Shown: positions 50,061 through 58,062 of the stretch, piece by piece
How the letters are laid out: each line of letters starts with the position of its first letter
Numbering within the stretch: the stretch's first letter is position 1
NCBI GenBank assembly: GCA_022793655.1
Contig: JAAWDG010000017.1
Location: 62,001 to 126,000, forward strand
Source: Clostridiales bacterium
GTDB taxonomy: Bacteria > Bacillota > Clostridia > Oscillospirales > CAG-272
Direction: 5' to 3'
DNA length: 64,000 nucleotides
The notes under the pieces: model-generated
Database searches by the model: none
Seen by the model: the letters and a program-made list of their open reading frames with translations, nothing else
Told to the model about the DNA's origin: nothing
Position numbers and translations under genes: made by a program

Positions 50061-51313
50061 ATATCACATTATCTAAAAAAGAAATAAACGGCAGGCTGGC
50101 GGCCATTCCCTCAAAAAGCATGGCGCACCGTCTGCTCATCTGTGCCGCGCTCAGCAATGCCCCAACCGAAATCGAATGTCATGGTACCTCGGCCGATATA
50201 AAGGCCACCATCAACTGCCTTCGGGCGCTTGGCACTACCATTGAGCAGCAAAAACAGCGCATCTATGTCGCTCCTGCAAAAACCAAAATGGACAAAGTCA
50301 GTTGCGACTGCGGCGAAAGCGGCTCTACGCTGCGTTTTATTCTGCCCATTCTCGGTGCGCTTGGCAAAGAAAGTCTGCTTACTATGCATGGCCGACTGCC
50401 CTCTCGCCCTATGACGCCGCTGACCGATGCCCTCAGCCAACATGGCTGCACGTTTAGTTCGCCAGGCACGAATCCTCTTTCGATGAGCGGCCAGCTGACG
50501 GCTGGGCATTACCAAATGCCGGGGCATGTCTCTTCTCAATACATATCCGGTCTTTTATTTGCTTTGCCTTTACTGGCAGATGACAGTGAGATAGCATTAA
50601 CAAGCCCGCTGCAATCGGCCCCCTATGTAGCCATGACGCTTTGTGCATTAGCTCAGTTTGGCATTCATCCGGCATATAATACCCCGCCCGTCATGGATGG
50701 GCAGAACATCAAGATACCCGGTAGACAAACATATCGCTCACCTGGCAAGGTTTATGTAGAAGGCGATTGGTCCAACGCTGCCTTTATGCTGTGTGCCGGC
50801 GCTTTAGGTGGAAGGGTCACCCTAACCGGCTTATCGCTTCAATCACTGCAAGGTGATCAAAAAATCATCGAATTATTAACTCGCTTCGGCGCACAGGTCG
50901 AAATAGAAAAAAATCAAATTACTGTTAAAAAAGCGCCTCTGCGCGCCATCGAAATCGACGCCGCCGACATTCCCGATTTAGTTCCCATTTTAGCCGTTAC
51001 CGCCGCCGGTGCGAAAGGCACCACCGTTATCTACCATATTGAACGGCTGCGGCTAAAAGAAAGTGACCGTGTACAGACTGTACAAGAACTGCTTACCCGT
51101 TTAGGCGCGGTTGTGAACGTAAAGGAGGACGCCATCGAGATTGCGGGCACCGGCGCTTTACACGGCGGTACGGTAGATGCTTATGGCGATCATCGCATAG
51201 CCATGAGCGCCGCTGTAGCCTCTTTGCTTTGCCAAACGCCGGTCAGCTTATCCGGCGCACAAGCTGTTGAAAAATCATACCCTACTTTTTTTGAGGATTT
51301 TAACCAGTTATGA
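50057..51313 (+). CDS. aroA: 5-enolpyruvylshikimate-3-phosphate synthase
   Basis: Transfers enolpyruvate from PEP to shikimate 3-phosphate. A 418-residue protein with the family start IPSKSMAHRLLICAAL, the PEP-site segment CGESGSTLRFILPILGALG, LPSRPMTPL, QYISGLLFALPL and the late motifs RLRLKESDRVQ and YGDHRIAMSAAVA. The Gly-Glu-Ser-Gly-Ser-Thr stretch without the longer class I insert suggests a class II-like enzyme, though this is a weak judgement. It overlaps aroB at 50057 and aroC at 51310 by four bases each. Confidence 0.96.
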   Translation: MNITLSKKEINGRLAAIPSKSMAHRLLICAALSNAPTEIECHGTSADIKATINCLRALGTTIEQQKQRIYVAPAKTKMDKVSCDCGESGSTLRFILPILGALGKESLLTMHGRLPSRPMTPLTDALSQHGCTFSSPGTNPLSMSGQLTAGHYQMPGHVSSQYISGLLFALPLLADDSEIALTSPLQSAPYVAMTLCALAQFGIHPAYNTPPVMDGQNIKIPGRQTYRSPGKVYVEGDWSNAAFMLCAGALGGRVTLTGLSLQSLQGDQKIIELLTRFGAQVEIEKNQITVKKAPLRAIEIDAADIPDLVPILAVTAAGAKGTTVIYHIERLRLKESDRVQTVQELLTRLGAVVNVKEDAIEIAGTGALHGGTVDAYGDHRIAMSAAVASLLCQTPVSLSGAQAVEKSYPTFFEDFNQL

Positions 51314-52404
51314 GAACAAGTAAAATTGAACTAAATCAGTTAAAAATCGAAATATTTGGCCTTTCTCATTCACCCGAAATCGGTGTCATTATAGAGGGAC
51401 TGCCAGCCGGTGAACAAGTCGACCAAGAAAAACTGCAGGCTTTCTTAGAAAGACGCGCGCCTGGACGAAGCGCCGAAGCCACGGCCCGCAAAGAACCCGA
51501 CAAAGCCGAGTTTATCGAGGGACTTGTGAACCAGCAAACCGATGGCACAACGCTTAAGGCGATTATCAAAAACACGAACACTCGTTCGCATGATTACGAT
51601 AATATTATTGATGTCCCAAGACCTGGTCATGCCGATTATCCCGCTTTTGTCAAATACAAGGGCGCGCAAGAAACAGCTGGCGGTGGCCATTTTTCGGGTA
51701 GACTTACCGCCCCTTTATGCATCGCCGGCGGCATTTGTATGCAGGCTCTGCAGCGAGAGGGCATTGAAATCGGCGCCCATATTTATTCCATTCAAAAAAT
51801 ATATGATACTCCCTTTGACCCAATGGCCCCCTCTTTTGCCCTATGCGATCACTTTCCTGTTATTAACGCAGAAGCCGGCGAACAAATGAAGCAGCTGATT
51901 CATGAGGCCAAGGCAGACGGAGATTCGGTAGGCGGCATGATTGAATGTGCGGCAACAGGACTACCTGTCGGTTTGGGAGAACATATGTTTTATGGCATTG
52001 AAAACACCATCAGCCGGCTAATTTTCGCCGTGCCAGCCGTCAAGGGCATTGAATTTGGTGAGGGTTTCCACGCCGCTATGCTCTATGGCTCTGAAAACAA
52101 CGACGCTTACGTAATGCAGCAAGGCCAAATACAAACGAAAACCAATCATCATGGCGGCCTGTTAGGAGGCATGACAAGCGGCATGCCTTTGCTGTTTAAA
52201 ACGGTGATCAAGCCAACGCCTTCGATTGCCAAAGAACAGGACAGCATCAGTTTATCGAAAAAAGAAAACACAAAGTTAATAGTCAAAGGCCGGCATGATC
52301 CTTGTATTGTGCCCCGTGCCGTACCGGTTATCGAAGCCGTATGTGCGATCGCTCTTTACGACGCACTCTTAACCGAAAAGGAGAATGAAAATGGAACTCA
52401 CTGA
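51310..52404 (+). CDS. aroC: Chorismate synthase
   Basis: Last common step: EPSP to chorismate, needing reduced FMN. A 364-residue protein with FGLSHSPEIGVIIEGLPAG (the common start GxSHG is altered to LSHS), FLERRAPGR, SHDYDNIIDVPRPGHADYPA, the basic FMN-site sequence TAGGGHFSGRLTA, and the late blocks IEFGEGFHAAMLYGSENND, NHHGGLLGGMTSGMPL and RHDPCIVPRAVPVIEA. Slightly atypical N-terminus but complete. It starts within aroA and overlaps the pheA start by 14 bases. Confidence 0.95.
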   Translation: MRTSKIELNQLKIEIFGLSHSPEIGVIIEGLPAGEQVDQEKLQAFLERRAPGRSAEATARKEPDKAEFIEGLVNQQTDGTTLKAIIKNTNTRSHDYDNIIDVPRPGHADYPAFVKYKGAQETAGGGHFSGRLTAPLCIAGGICMQALQREGIEIGAHIYSIQKIYDTPFDPMAPSFALCDHFPVINAEAGEQMKQLIHEAKADGDSVGGMIECAATGLPVGLGEHMFYGIENTISRLIFAVPAVKGIEFGEGFHAAMLYGSENNDAYVMQQGQIQTKTNHHGGLLGGMTSGMPLLFKTVIKPTPSIAKEQDSISLSKKENTKLIVKGRHDPCIVPRAVPVIEAVCAIALYDALLTEKENENGTH

Positions 52405-53536
52405 CGCAAGAAAAAAAATTGATCAGATTGACCAAACGCTGATTGCGCTGTTTGAAGAACGTATGCGTACCAGCGCCGAGGTAGCCGCTTATAAGCAAGA
52501 ACATGGCCTGCCCGTTTTCGACGCCAAAAGAGAGCGCGATATATTAACAGGTATTTCTGCTAAAAGCGATGCCGATTTTCGCTCCTACACCCGCGCCCTC
52601 TACTCAATGATTTTTGAGCTGTCCAAAGCTTATCAAAGCAAACTTATCAACAAAGAAACCGATTTATATCGCTCCATTCAGGACGCCATCAAATCCACCG
52701 ACAAGGTGTTCCCCAAAGAAGCCAAAATTGCCTGTCAAGGCATTGAAGGCGCTTATTCGCAGGCCGCCTGTGAAAAGCTATTTTATGTACCTGACATCGA
52801 ATATTATTCTTCTTTTGAAAAAGTTTTTAATGCCATTGATTCGGGCTTCTGTGAATACGGCGTGCTTCCGCTTGAAAACAGCACGGCCGGTTCGGTCAAT
52901 CAGGTGTATGATCTGATGATCAAGCATAATTTTTATATCATTCGTTCGGTGCGGGTAAAAATCAATCATAATTTGATGGCCGCCGAGCCGGTGCGCTTAT
53001 CTGAACTCACTGAGATTTGTTCGCATGAACAAGCACTCAATCAATGTGCAAAATTCATTAAAAGCCTGCCTGGCCATATTAAGATCACGCCAGTGGCCAA
53101 CACAGCGGTAGCGGCTGAAATGGCTGCTAAATCCGGCCGGCGCGATTTAGGCGTGTTATGTTCAAAGTCCTGCGCTGACCTCTATGGTCTGCATTGCCTG
53201 CAAAGCGGGGTTCAGGATGAAGGAAACAATTACACACGCTTCATTTGTATCTCGAAAAAATTGGCCATTTATCCAGGTGCCGATAAAACCTCTCTTATGT
53301 TAGTAACACCGCATAAACCGGGGGCTCTTTATCAAGTGTTAGCCCGCTTTTACGCGTTAGGCATTAACTTAATTAAATTAGAAAGTCGCCCCCTCTCCGA
53401 TCGCGATTTTGAGTTCATGTTTTACTTCGATGTAGAAGCTTCGGTCTATTCGCCTGAATTTGCCCAACTCATCTGTGAATTAGAAACGCTTTGTGACGAC
53501 TTTAAATATTTAGGCAGCTACACCCAGACTATTTGA
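52391..53536 (+). CDS. pheA: Bifunctional chorismate mutase/prephenate dehydratase
   Basis: Converts chorismate to prephenate and on to phenylpyruvate, the phenylalanine branch. A 381-residue P-protein. Residues 1-85 are an AroQ-type chorismate mutase (ARKKIDQIDQTLIALFEERM, VFDAKRERDIL). The dehydratase domain (about 115-290) has ACQGIEGAYSQAACEKLF, YGVLPLENSTAGSVNQVYDL and the catalytic TRF in NNYTRFICIS. A C-terminal ACT domain (about 300-381; SLMLVTPHKPGALYQVLARF, LIKLESRPLSDRDFEFMFYFD) binds phenylalanine for feedback inhibition. AAAGGAG eight bases upstream favours the ATG at 52391 over 52385. Confidence 0.96.
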   Translation: MELTDARKKIDQIDQTLIALFEERMRTSAEVAAYKQEHGLPVFDAKRERDILTGISAKSDADFRSYTRALYSMIFELSKAYQSKLINKETDLYRSIQDAIKSTDKVFPKEAKIACQGIEGAYSQAACEKLFYVPDIEYYSSFEKVFNAIDSGFCEYGVLPLENSTAGSVNQVYDLMIKHNFYIIRSVRVKINHNLMAAEPVRLSELTEICSHEQALNQCAKFIKSLPGHIKITPVANTAVAAEMAAKSGRRDLGVLCSKSCADLYGLHCLQSGVQDEGNNYTRFICISKKLAIYPGADKTSLMLVTPHKPGALYQVLARFYALGINLIKLESRPLSDRDFEFMFYFDVEASVYSPEFAQLICELETLCDDFKYLGSYTQTI

Positions 53537-53587
53537 ATGTTAATCCATTTTTTTACGAGTGATTGTTTATCGATATGGAGGTAAGGT

Positions 53588-54811
53588 ATGAGAGCCGGTT
53601 TATTAGGCAAAAAACTGCCCCACAGTTTTTCACCAGAAATTCACGCCATGCTTGGCCATTATTCCTATGTGCTTTTTGAAAAAGAAGAAGATGAATTAGA
53701 AACATTTTTAAAACAGGGGCCATTTGACGGCATCAATGTCACAATCCCGTATAAAAAAGCGGTGATTCCCTATCTTGACGCCCTCTCGCCAAGAGCAAAG
53801 GCACTTGGCAGCGTTAATACTATCCTCCGCCGCGAAGACGGCTCTCTCTATGGTGATAACACCGATTATGCCGGCCTTTTATACCTGATTCAGAAAAACA
53901 ATATAGACTTAAAGAATCGTAAAACTTTAATTTTAGGTACAGGCGGTTCTTCCATCACGGCTAAAGCGGTAGCTGAAGAATTGGGGGCTAGTCCCATCAT
54001 CAATATTTCACGCCGTGGCGAAAATAATTATACCAATCTTGAACGGCATGCTGATGCGGAAATTATTATCAACACCACGCCGGTCGGCATGTATCCAAAC
54101 AATGGTGAAAGTCCACTCTCGCTTGACCTTTTCCCTGCCTGTCAAGGCGTGATTGACATTATTTATAATCCCTCTCTCACCAGACTTCTATTCGACGCTA
54201 AATGCCGGCAGATTCCTTATGCCAATGGTCTTAGCATGTTGGTAGCACAAGCAAAAGCGGCTTCCGAACTTTTTACCGGCCAATCGATTGACAACAAGCA
54301 AATTGACCAAATTGTATCCTCTATTGAGAAAAAGACAAAGAACATTATTTTAATCGGTATGCCTGGCTGTGGAAAAACAACGGTCGGCAAAACGCTGTCA
54401 AAGCTTACAGGACGTCCTTTTGTCGACTGCGATGAAGAAATTGTCAAACAAACCGGGCTTTCGATTCCCGAAATATTCGCCGGCCAAGGGGAAGAAGCCT
54501 TCCGACGTATCGAAACCGATGTCACCGCCCGTCTCGCTAAAGAAAGCGGACTCATTATTGCCACCGGCGGCGGTGTTGTTACCAAGGAAAGAAATGAATA
54601 TCTGCTCCGGCAACATGCATATATTGTTCATTTGACTCGAGAAACCGTTTTGTTGGCTACTACAGGGCGGCCCCTCTCGCAAAAAGGAAACTTAGAAAAA
54701 ATGTACCTTGAGCGCAAGCCGCTGTACCAGAGGCTTGCTGACTACACCGTGCAAGTGGACGGAGCATCTGAAACGGCCCAAAAAATCTGTTCGGAAATCG
54801 GCATTTGCTGA
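53588..54811 (+). CDS. aroE-aroK: Fused shikimate dehydrogenase-shikimate kinase
   Basis: A 407-residue fusion of two consecutive pathway steps. Residues 1-240 are AroE: GLLGKKLPHSFSPEIHAMLG, the catalytic lysine in NVTIPYKKAV, GSVNTI, DNTDYAGLL, the NADPH loop LILGTGGSSITAKAV and NGLSMLVAQA. Residues about 255-407 are AroK: P-loop LIGMPGCGKTTVGKTLS, DCDEEIVKQTG, GEEAFRRIETD, the shikimate contact ATGGGVV and RPLSQKGNLEKMYLERKPLY. A linker of about 15 lysine-rich residues (SIEKKTKN) joins them, and no stop or frameshift lies between. The fusion could channel shikimate directly to phosphorylation. GGAGG precedes the ATG after a 51-base gap. Confidence 0.95.
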   Translation: MRAGLLGKKLPHSFSPEIHAMLGHYSYVLFEKEEDELETFLKQGPFDGINVTIPYKKAVIPYLDALSPRAKALGSVNTILRREDGSLYGDNTDYAGLLYLIQKNNIDLKNRKTLILGTGGSSITAKAVAEELGASPIINISRRGENNYTNLERHADAEIIINTTPVGMYPNNGESPLSLDLFPACQGVIDIIYNPSLTRLLFDAKCRQIPYANGLSMLVAQAKAASELFTGQSIDNKQIDQIVSSIEKKTKNIILIGMPGCGKTTVGKTLSKLTGRPFVDCDEEIVKQTGLSIPEIFAGQGEEAFRRIETDVTARLAKESGLIIATGGGVVTKERNEYLLRQHAYIVHLTRETVLLATTGRPLSQKGNLEKMYLERKPLYQRLADYTVQVDGASETAQKICSEIGIC

Positions 54812-54852
54812 TCAATCGACCATTATTTCTGTGCAAAGAGAAAGGAACAGAC

Positions 54853-55293
54853 ATGAAAATATTAGTTATAAACGGACCCAATTTAAACCTCTTAGGGCTG
54901 CGCGAAAAAGAAATCTATGGGGAGGATTCCTATAACGATCTCATAAAGATGATTCAAGATTACTGCGAGCAAGAACAAATCTATGTCGAGTTTTTCCAGT
55001 CCAATCACGAAGGGGCGATCGTTGATGAAATTCAAAAAGCATACGGCGTTTTTGACGGCATTGTCATTAATCCCGCCGCTTATACCCACACCAGCATTGC
55101 AATTTTGGACGCCTTAAAGGCCGTCAAAATTCCAACCGTAGAGGTACATATTTCAGATGTACAAAACCGAGAAGAATTCCGAAAGACATCTTACGTTTCA
55201 CTGGTTGCCGTCAAAACAATTGCTGGTGAAGGATTTGCCGGTTATCAATCAGCCATTCGGTTTCTGCAAGAAAATTTTCAAAAAAACAGTTAA
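54853..55293 (+). CDS. aroQ: 3-dehydroquinate dehydratase, type II
   Basis: Third step of the pathway: dehydroquinate to dehydroshikimate. A 146-residue protein that normally forms dodecamers. Motifs: ILVINGPNLNLLGLREKEIYG with the catalytic tyrosine, FFQSNHEGAIVDEIQ, IVINPAAYTHTSIAILDAL and PTVEVHISDVQNREEFRKTS with the catalytic histidine. AGAAAGG lies ten bases upstream of the ATG at 54853. It is the last gene of the operon; a terminator follows. With aroB, aroA, aroC and aroE/K, the operon covers every step from DAHP to chorismate. Confidence 0.96.
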   Translation: MKILVINGPNLNLLGLREKEIYGEDSYNDLIKMIQDYCEQEQIYVEFFQSNHEGAIVDEIQKAYGVFDGIVINPAAYTHTSIAILDALKAVKIPTVEVHISDVQNREEFRKTSYVSLVAVKTIAGEGFAGYQSAIRFLQENFQKNS

Positions 55294-55320
55294 AACACCT
55301 CAATTACCTGTATAATCATT

Positions 55321-55372
55321 TGGTTTTAAACGGATGCATCCGCATCCTCTTCTCCTAAAACCAGATTTTTAT
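55321..55372 (+). terminator. Terminator of the aro operon
   Basis: An outer stem TGGTTTTA (55321-55328) with TAAAACCA (55356-55363), an inner stem GGATGC-ATCC-GCATCC (55332-55347), then GATTTTTATAAATTTA. Confidence 0.7.
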
Positions 55373-55382
55373 AAATTTATAT

Positions 55383-55450
55383 TATGGTGAGTTCGTAACC
55401 ATCCTCACCGAACAGACAAACAGGTCTGTTCAAATCAAAACTAAGGAGGT
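55383..55450 (+). promoter_or_regulatory. Structured queT leader, candidate preQ1 riboswitch
   Basis: Upstream of queT, GGTGAG (55386-55391) can pair with CTCACC (55404-55409), and TTCG (55392-55395) with the bases just after it (CGAA, 55409-55412), the order of an H-type pseudoknot. A perfect hairpin GAACAGAC/GTCTGTTC (55410-55417, 55424-55431) competes for the GAAC. AAAACTAAGGAGGT with the RBS follows. queT genes are commonly preceded by preQ1 riboswitches of class I, II or III. I cannot match this to a class consensus from memory, so the identity is inferred from structure and gene. Confidence 0.45.
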
Positions 55451-55457
55451 TTCTTTT

Positions 55458-55967
55458 ATGAAAGGAAACAAAAAAGTGCTGTTTTTAGCACAAGGTGCGG
55501 CCGTAGCCGCTATGTACGCTGTTCTCACGCTTCTTATTTCGTTTTTGGGGCTCGCAAATGGCGCCATTCAAATCCGAATCAGTGAAGCACTCACTGTTCT
55601 GCCAGCCTTTATGCCGGCCGCCGTGCCTGGTTTATTTATCGGCTGTCTGTTATCAAACCTAATTTCAGGCTGTGTCATCTGGGACATCGTGTTTGGAAGC
55701 CTCGCCACTTTGCTTGGCGCTTGTTTTACCTATCTAATCGGAAAATATGCCAAGGGGCGGTTTATCTATCTTGCCTGCCTGCCGCCTGTTTTGGCAAACA
55801 CGCTCATTATTCCCTTTATATTATCCTATGCCTATGGCAGCCCCGAAAGCCTGCTCTTTTTGTTCGCCACTATTTTTGCCGGCGAAGCTATCTCTTGCGG
55901 CGTATTCGGCTCCATATTAATTTTCTACTTGAATAAACATAAAAACCGTATTTTACCTAATTTATGA
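55458..55967 (+). CDS. queT: QueT family queuosine-precursor transporter
   Basis: A 169-residue membrane protein with about five helices, the substrate-binding S component of an ECF transporter for queuosine precursors. ARG-type motifs AAMYAVLTLLISFLGLANGAIQIRISEALTVLPAF and PGLFIGCLLSNLISGCVIWDIVFGSLATLLG are characteristic of QueT (split here: IQIRISEALTVLPAF and GCVIWDIVFGSLATL are the key blocks). GGAGG eight bases before the ATG is strong. The energizing ECF genes are not in the window. Its leader is structured and may be a preQ1 sensor. Confidence 0.9.
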   Translation: MKGNKKVLFLAQGAAVAAMYAVLTLLISFLGLANGAIQIRISEALTVLPAFMPAAVPGLFIGCLLSNLISGCVIWDIVFGSLATLLGACFTYLIGKYAKGRFIYLACLPPVLANTLIIPFILSYAYGSPESLLFLFATIFAGEAISCGVFGSILIFYLNKHKNRILPNL

Positions 55968-55985
55968 TAAAAGGAGTTGACAGTT

Positions 55986-56624
55986 TTGACCTATAAGCAG
56001 CAAATCGCCGACCGATCTGGTCCTCTCGTTGTCAAGGCCCTGCAAAAACGCGGCTTTGACGCCTATTACTGTGAAAACAAAGAACAAGCTTTAGAAAAAG
56101 CGCTGGCGCTTGTTAGCGCACAAGATGTTCTCTCTTGGGGCGGATCGGCCACACTAGATGAAAGCGGCATCAAATCAGCTTTTCGTAAGCGGGGGAATCC
56201 TGTGATTGACAGGGACACCGCCCAAACACAAGAGGAAAAAATATCCTTCACCAGGCAAGCTCTCTTATGCGATACTTTTCTTATGAGTGCGAACGCGATT
56301 TCTGCTGACGGTCAGCTCGTCAATATCGACGGTACTGGCAATCGGGTGGCCGCTCTTTGTTACGGACCCAAAAACGTATTGGTTGTTGCGGGCATGAATA
56401 AAGTCGCCTCGACGATAGACAGTGCGCTGCTTCGCGCACGTCACACGGCGGCCCCGTTAAATTCTATGCGCTTTCCCAGCGATCACCGTCCCTGCTACCA
56501 AACAGGACAATGCGCCAATTGCACCCATCCGGATACGATTTGCGCGCAAATTGTCATTACCAGAGTTTGCAAACCAGCCGGCCGCATTAAAGTGATCTTA
56601 ATCGGTGAAGAGTTCGGCATGTAA
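55986..56624 (+). CDS. LUD-domain (LutC/YkgG-like) protein
   Basis: A 212-residue protein of the LUD superfamily, related to lactate-utilization protein C. Motifs: VLSWGGSATLDESGI, DTFLMSANAISADGQLVNIDGTGNRVAALCYGP in part (ISADGQLVNIDGTGNRVA) and VVVAGMNKV-like VLVVAGMNKVAS. The C-terminus has CYQTGQCANCTHPDTIC, a cysteine cluster as in the DUF162 group. No LutA or LutB gene is near, so the role is unknown. The frame opens at a TTG at 55977, but AAGGAG ends right there; the TTG at 55986 has a nine-base spacing and is the likelier start. Confidence 0.85.
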   Translation: MTYKQQIADRSGPLVVKALQKRGFDAYYCENKEQALEKALALVSAQDVLSWGGSATLDESGIKSAFRKRGNPVIDRDTAQTQEEKISFTRQALLCDTFLMSANAISADGQLVNIDGTGNRVAALCYGPKNVLVVAGMNKVASTIDSALLRARHTAAPLNSMRFPSDHRPCYQTGQCANCTHPDTICAQIVITRVCKPAGRIKVILIGEEFGM

Positions 56625-56632
56625 TATTGCAA

Positions 56633-56736
56633 AATATATATTGCAAAACAATATATAAAGATTGCATTACGCAATCTATTATAAACAGCGGTAAAATCTA
56701 TTGTATGGCCTTTTGACGGCAACAGAGAGATAAATC
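56633..56736. other. AT-rich gap with hairpins
   Basis: No gene. TATATTG/CAATATA and AGATTGC-ATTAC-GCAATCT can form two small hairpins, the second followed by ATTATAAA. They may act as a weak terminator for the LUD gene. Confidence 0.35.
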
Positions 56737-56949
56737 ATGAAATACATAATTGACAGAACCGAAAGAAGCTGGGTCATATGTGAAGATGAAAAAGGAGAGA
56801 TGATCTCTATTCCTCTTGCCAGCATTCAAGGAACATTCCAAGATGGAGACATTTTAATTTTGGAAAAGGGCATTTATTATGCTAAAAAAAATCAAGATAC
56901 CACCAATCAAACCAAATTTGATGCTTTATTTAAAAGAAATAAGCATTGA
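56737..56949 (+). CDS. DUF3006 domain protein
   Basis: A 70-residue small protein with the DUF3006 pattern: IIDRTERSWVICEDEKGEMISIPLASI, a short OB-like beta barrel, then GDILILEKGIYYAKK. In other Firmicutes DUF3006 genes accompany metallo-beta-lactamase genes, but none is here. The function is unknown. It ends just upstream of the yceD promoter at 56965. Confidence 0.8.
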   Translation: MKYIIDRTERSWVICEDEKGEMISIPLASIQGTFQDGDILILEKGIYYAKKNQDTTNQTKFDALFKRNKH

Positions 56950-56964
56950 TTTTTAAAAATAATC

Positions 56965-56993
56965 TTGACAAAAACCGCCTGTATTTGTATAAT
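56965..56993 (+). promoter_or_regulatory. Consensus sigma-A promoter of yceD-rpmF
   Basis: TTGACA (56965-56970), 17 bp, TATAAT (56988-56993), about 35 bases before the yceD start. Confidence 0.88.
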
Positions 56994-57027
56994 ATATGTT
57001 GCGTCGTTATGTAAAGGAGCATCATTC

Positions 57028-57543
57028 ATGAAAATTGATATGAGCCCGATTTTATCAGGAGCCAAAAGCACGATTGATTTTAGCTACCCGTTAAAACCGG
57101 ATGTTGCTAAGATCATGCCTGGCGTTGTTTTTCCAAAACCATTTACGGTGAACGGTCAAATAACCAACAGTGCAGGTTATATGGCACTTTCCCTTTGCGC
57201 CGTTGCTGATTATGAAGCAGCATGTGATCGCTGTTTACAGCCTGTTTCAAGTACATTAACGGTTGAGTTTAAGCGAACTGTTGCCCTGCCCGGCACATTG
57301 ATAGACGAAAACGACGACGACTATATTGTGATCGAGGAAAACGCAGTGGATGTCGATATTCCACTTCTCGAAGAAATTCTGCTGAGTGTTCCTTCAAAAA
57401 TTTTATGCCGTGAAGATTGTAAAGGTCTTTGTCCTAAATGCGGGCAAGATCTAAACACGGGCGCTTGTTCTTGCTCTCATAAAGAAATTGATCCTCGTTT
57501 AGCTGTGTTAGCAAAACTTCTGGATACAAAAGATGAAACCTGA
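57028..57543 (+). CDS. yceD: YceD family protein (DUF177)
   Basis: A 171-residue protein of the YceD/DUF177 family, linked to large-subunit ribosomal RNA accumulation in other organisms. Two cysteine clusters are typical: CDRCLQPVSS in the middle and CREDCKGLCPKCGQDLNTGA near the C-terminus, probably a zinc site. GTAAAGGAGC precedes the ATG at 57028, so the longer frame from 56965, which includes the promoter, is rejected. It is followed 67 bases later by rpmF, the conserved arrangement in bacteria. Confidence 0.92.
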   Translation: MKIDMSPILSGAKSTIDFSYPLKPDVAKIMPGVVFPKPFTVNGQITNSAGYMALSLCAVADYEAACDRCLQPVSSTLTVEFKRTVALPGTLIDENDDDYIVIEENAVDVDIPLLEEILLSVPSKILCREDCKGLCPKCGQDLNTGACSCSHKEIDPRLAVLAKLLDTKDET

Positions 57544-57609
57544 GGCAGAACGGCATTTAAAAAATCAACGATAAAAATACGTTTATAAATGTAAAGGAGG
57601 GAACCTAAA

Positions 57610-57792
57610 ATGGCAGTACCAAAGAGAAAAGTTTCAAAAGCAAGAAGAGATAAAAGACGTTCAAACGTATGGAAGCTGCAGCTCCCCAGTATGGCAAAAT
57701 GCCCGAAGTGTGGTGCATATAACCTAAACTACAGAGTATGCAGTGAATGCGGCCATTACAAAGGCAAAGAAGTTGTCAAAACTGAAGCATAA
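57610..57792 (+). CDS. rpmF: 50S ribosomal protein L32
   Basis: A 60-residue L32. The start AVPKRKVSKARRDKRRSN is conserved, and the zinc-ribbon version is present with CPKCGAYNLNYRVCSECG. AAAGGAGG lies ahead of the ATG. It is co-transcribed with yceD from the promoter at 56965. A terminator follows. Confidence 0.97.
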   Translation: MAVPKRKVSKARRDKRRSNVWKLQLPSMAKCPKCGAYNLNYRVCSECGHYKGKEVVKTEA

Positions 57793-57800
57793 GCAAAAGT

Positions 57801-57840
57801 AAGGCGTGTTGCCGGTAAACGGCGGACACGCCTTATTTAT
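57801..57840 (+). terminator. yceD-rpmF terminator
   Basis: AAGGCGTG (57801-57808), inner GCCG/CGGC, CACGCCTT (57827-57834), then ATTTATATTG. Confidence 0.8.
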
Positions 57841-57930
57841 ATTGTCAAATCGATTGACTTTATTTTTACATAGATCCATACTAATGCATAAGAGAGTCAT
57901 CAAATCTCATCATACAGAATATGCTCATGG

Positions 57931-57959
57931 TTGAAATGCAAAAAAAATTATGCTATAAT
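57931..57959 (+). promoter_or_regulatory. Sigma-A promoter for glf
   Basis: TTGAAA (57931-57936), 17 bp, TATAAT (57954-57959), with an extended -10 TG (TGCTATAAT). The leader up to 58062 contains an AAAGAGA/TCTCTTT hairpin. The gap 57841-57930 shows nothing else. Confidence 0.82.
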
Positions 57960-58062
57960 CGGGACAACACTAAGTACAATCAATGCGGATAAAGAGATGG
58001 AAAACGAGTTTCTCTCTTTCCAAAGATAATACCATCATAAACAGAAAGGTATGGTTGAAATA

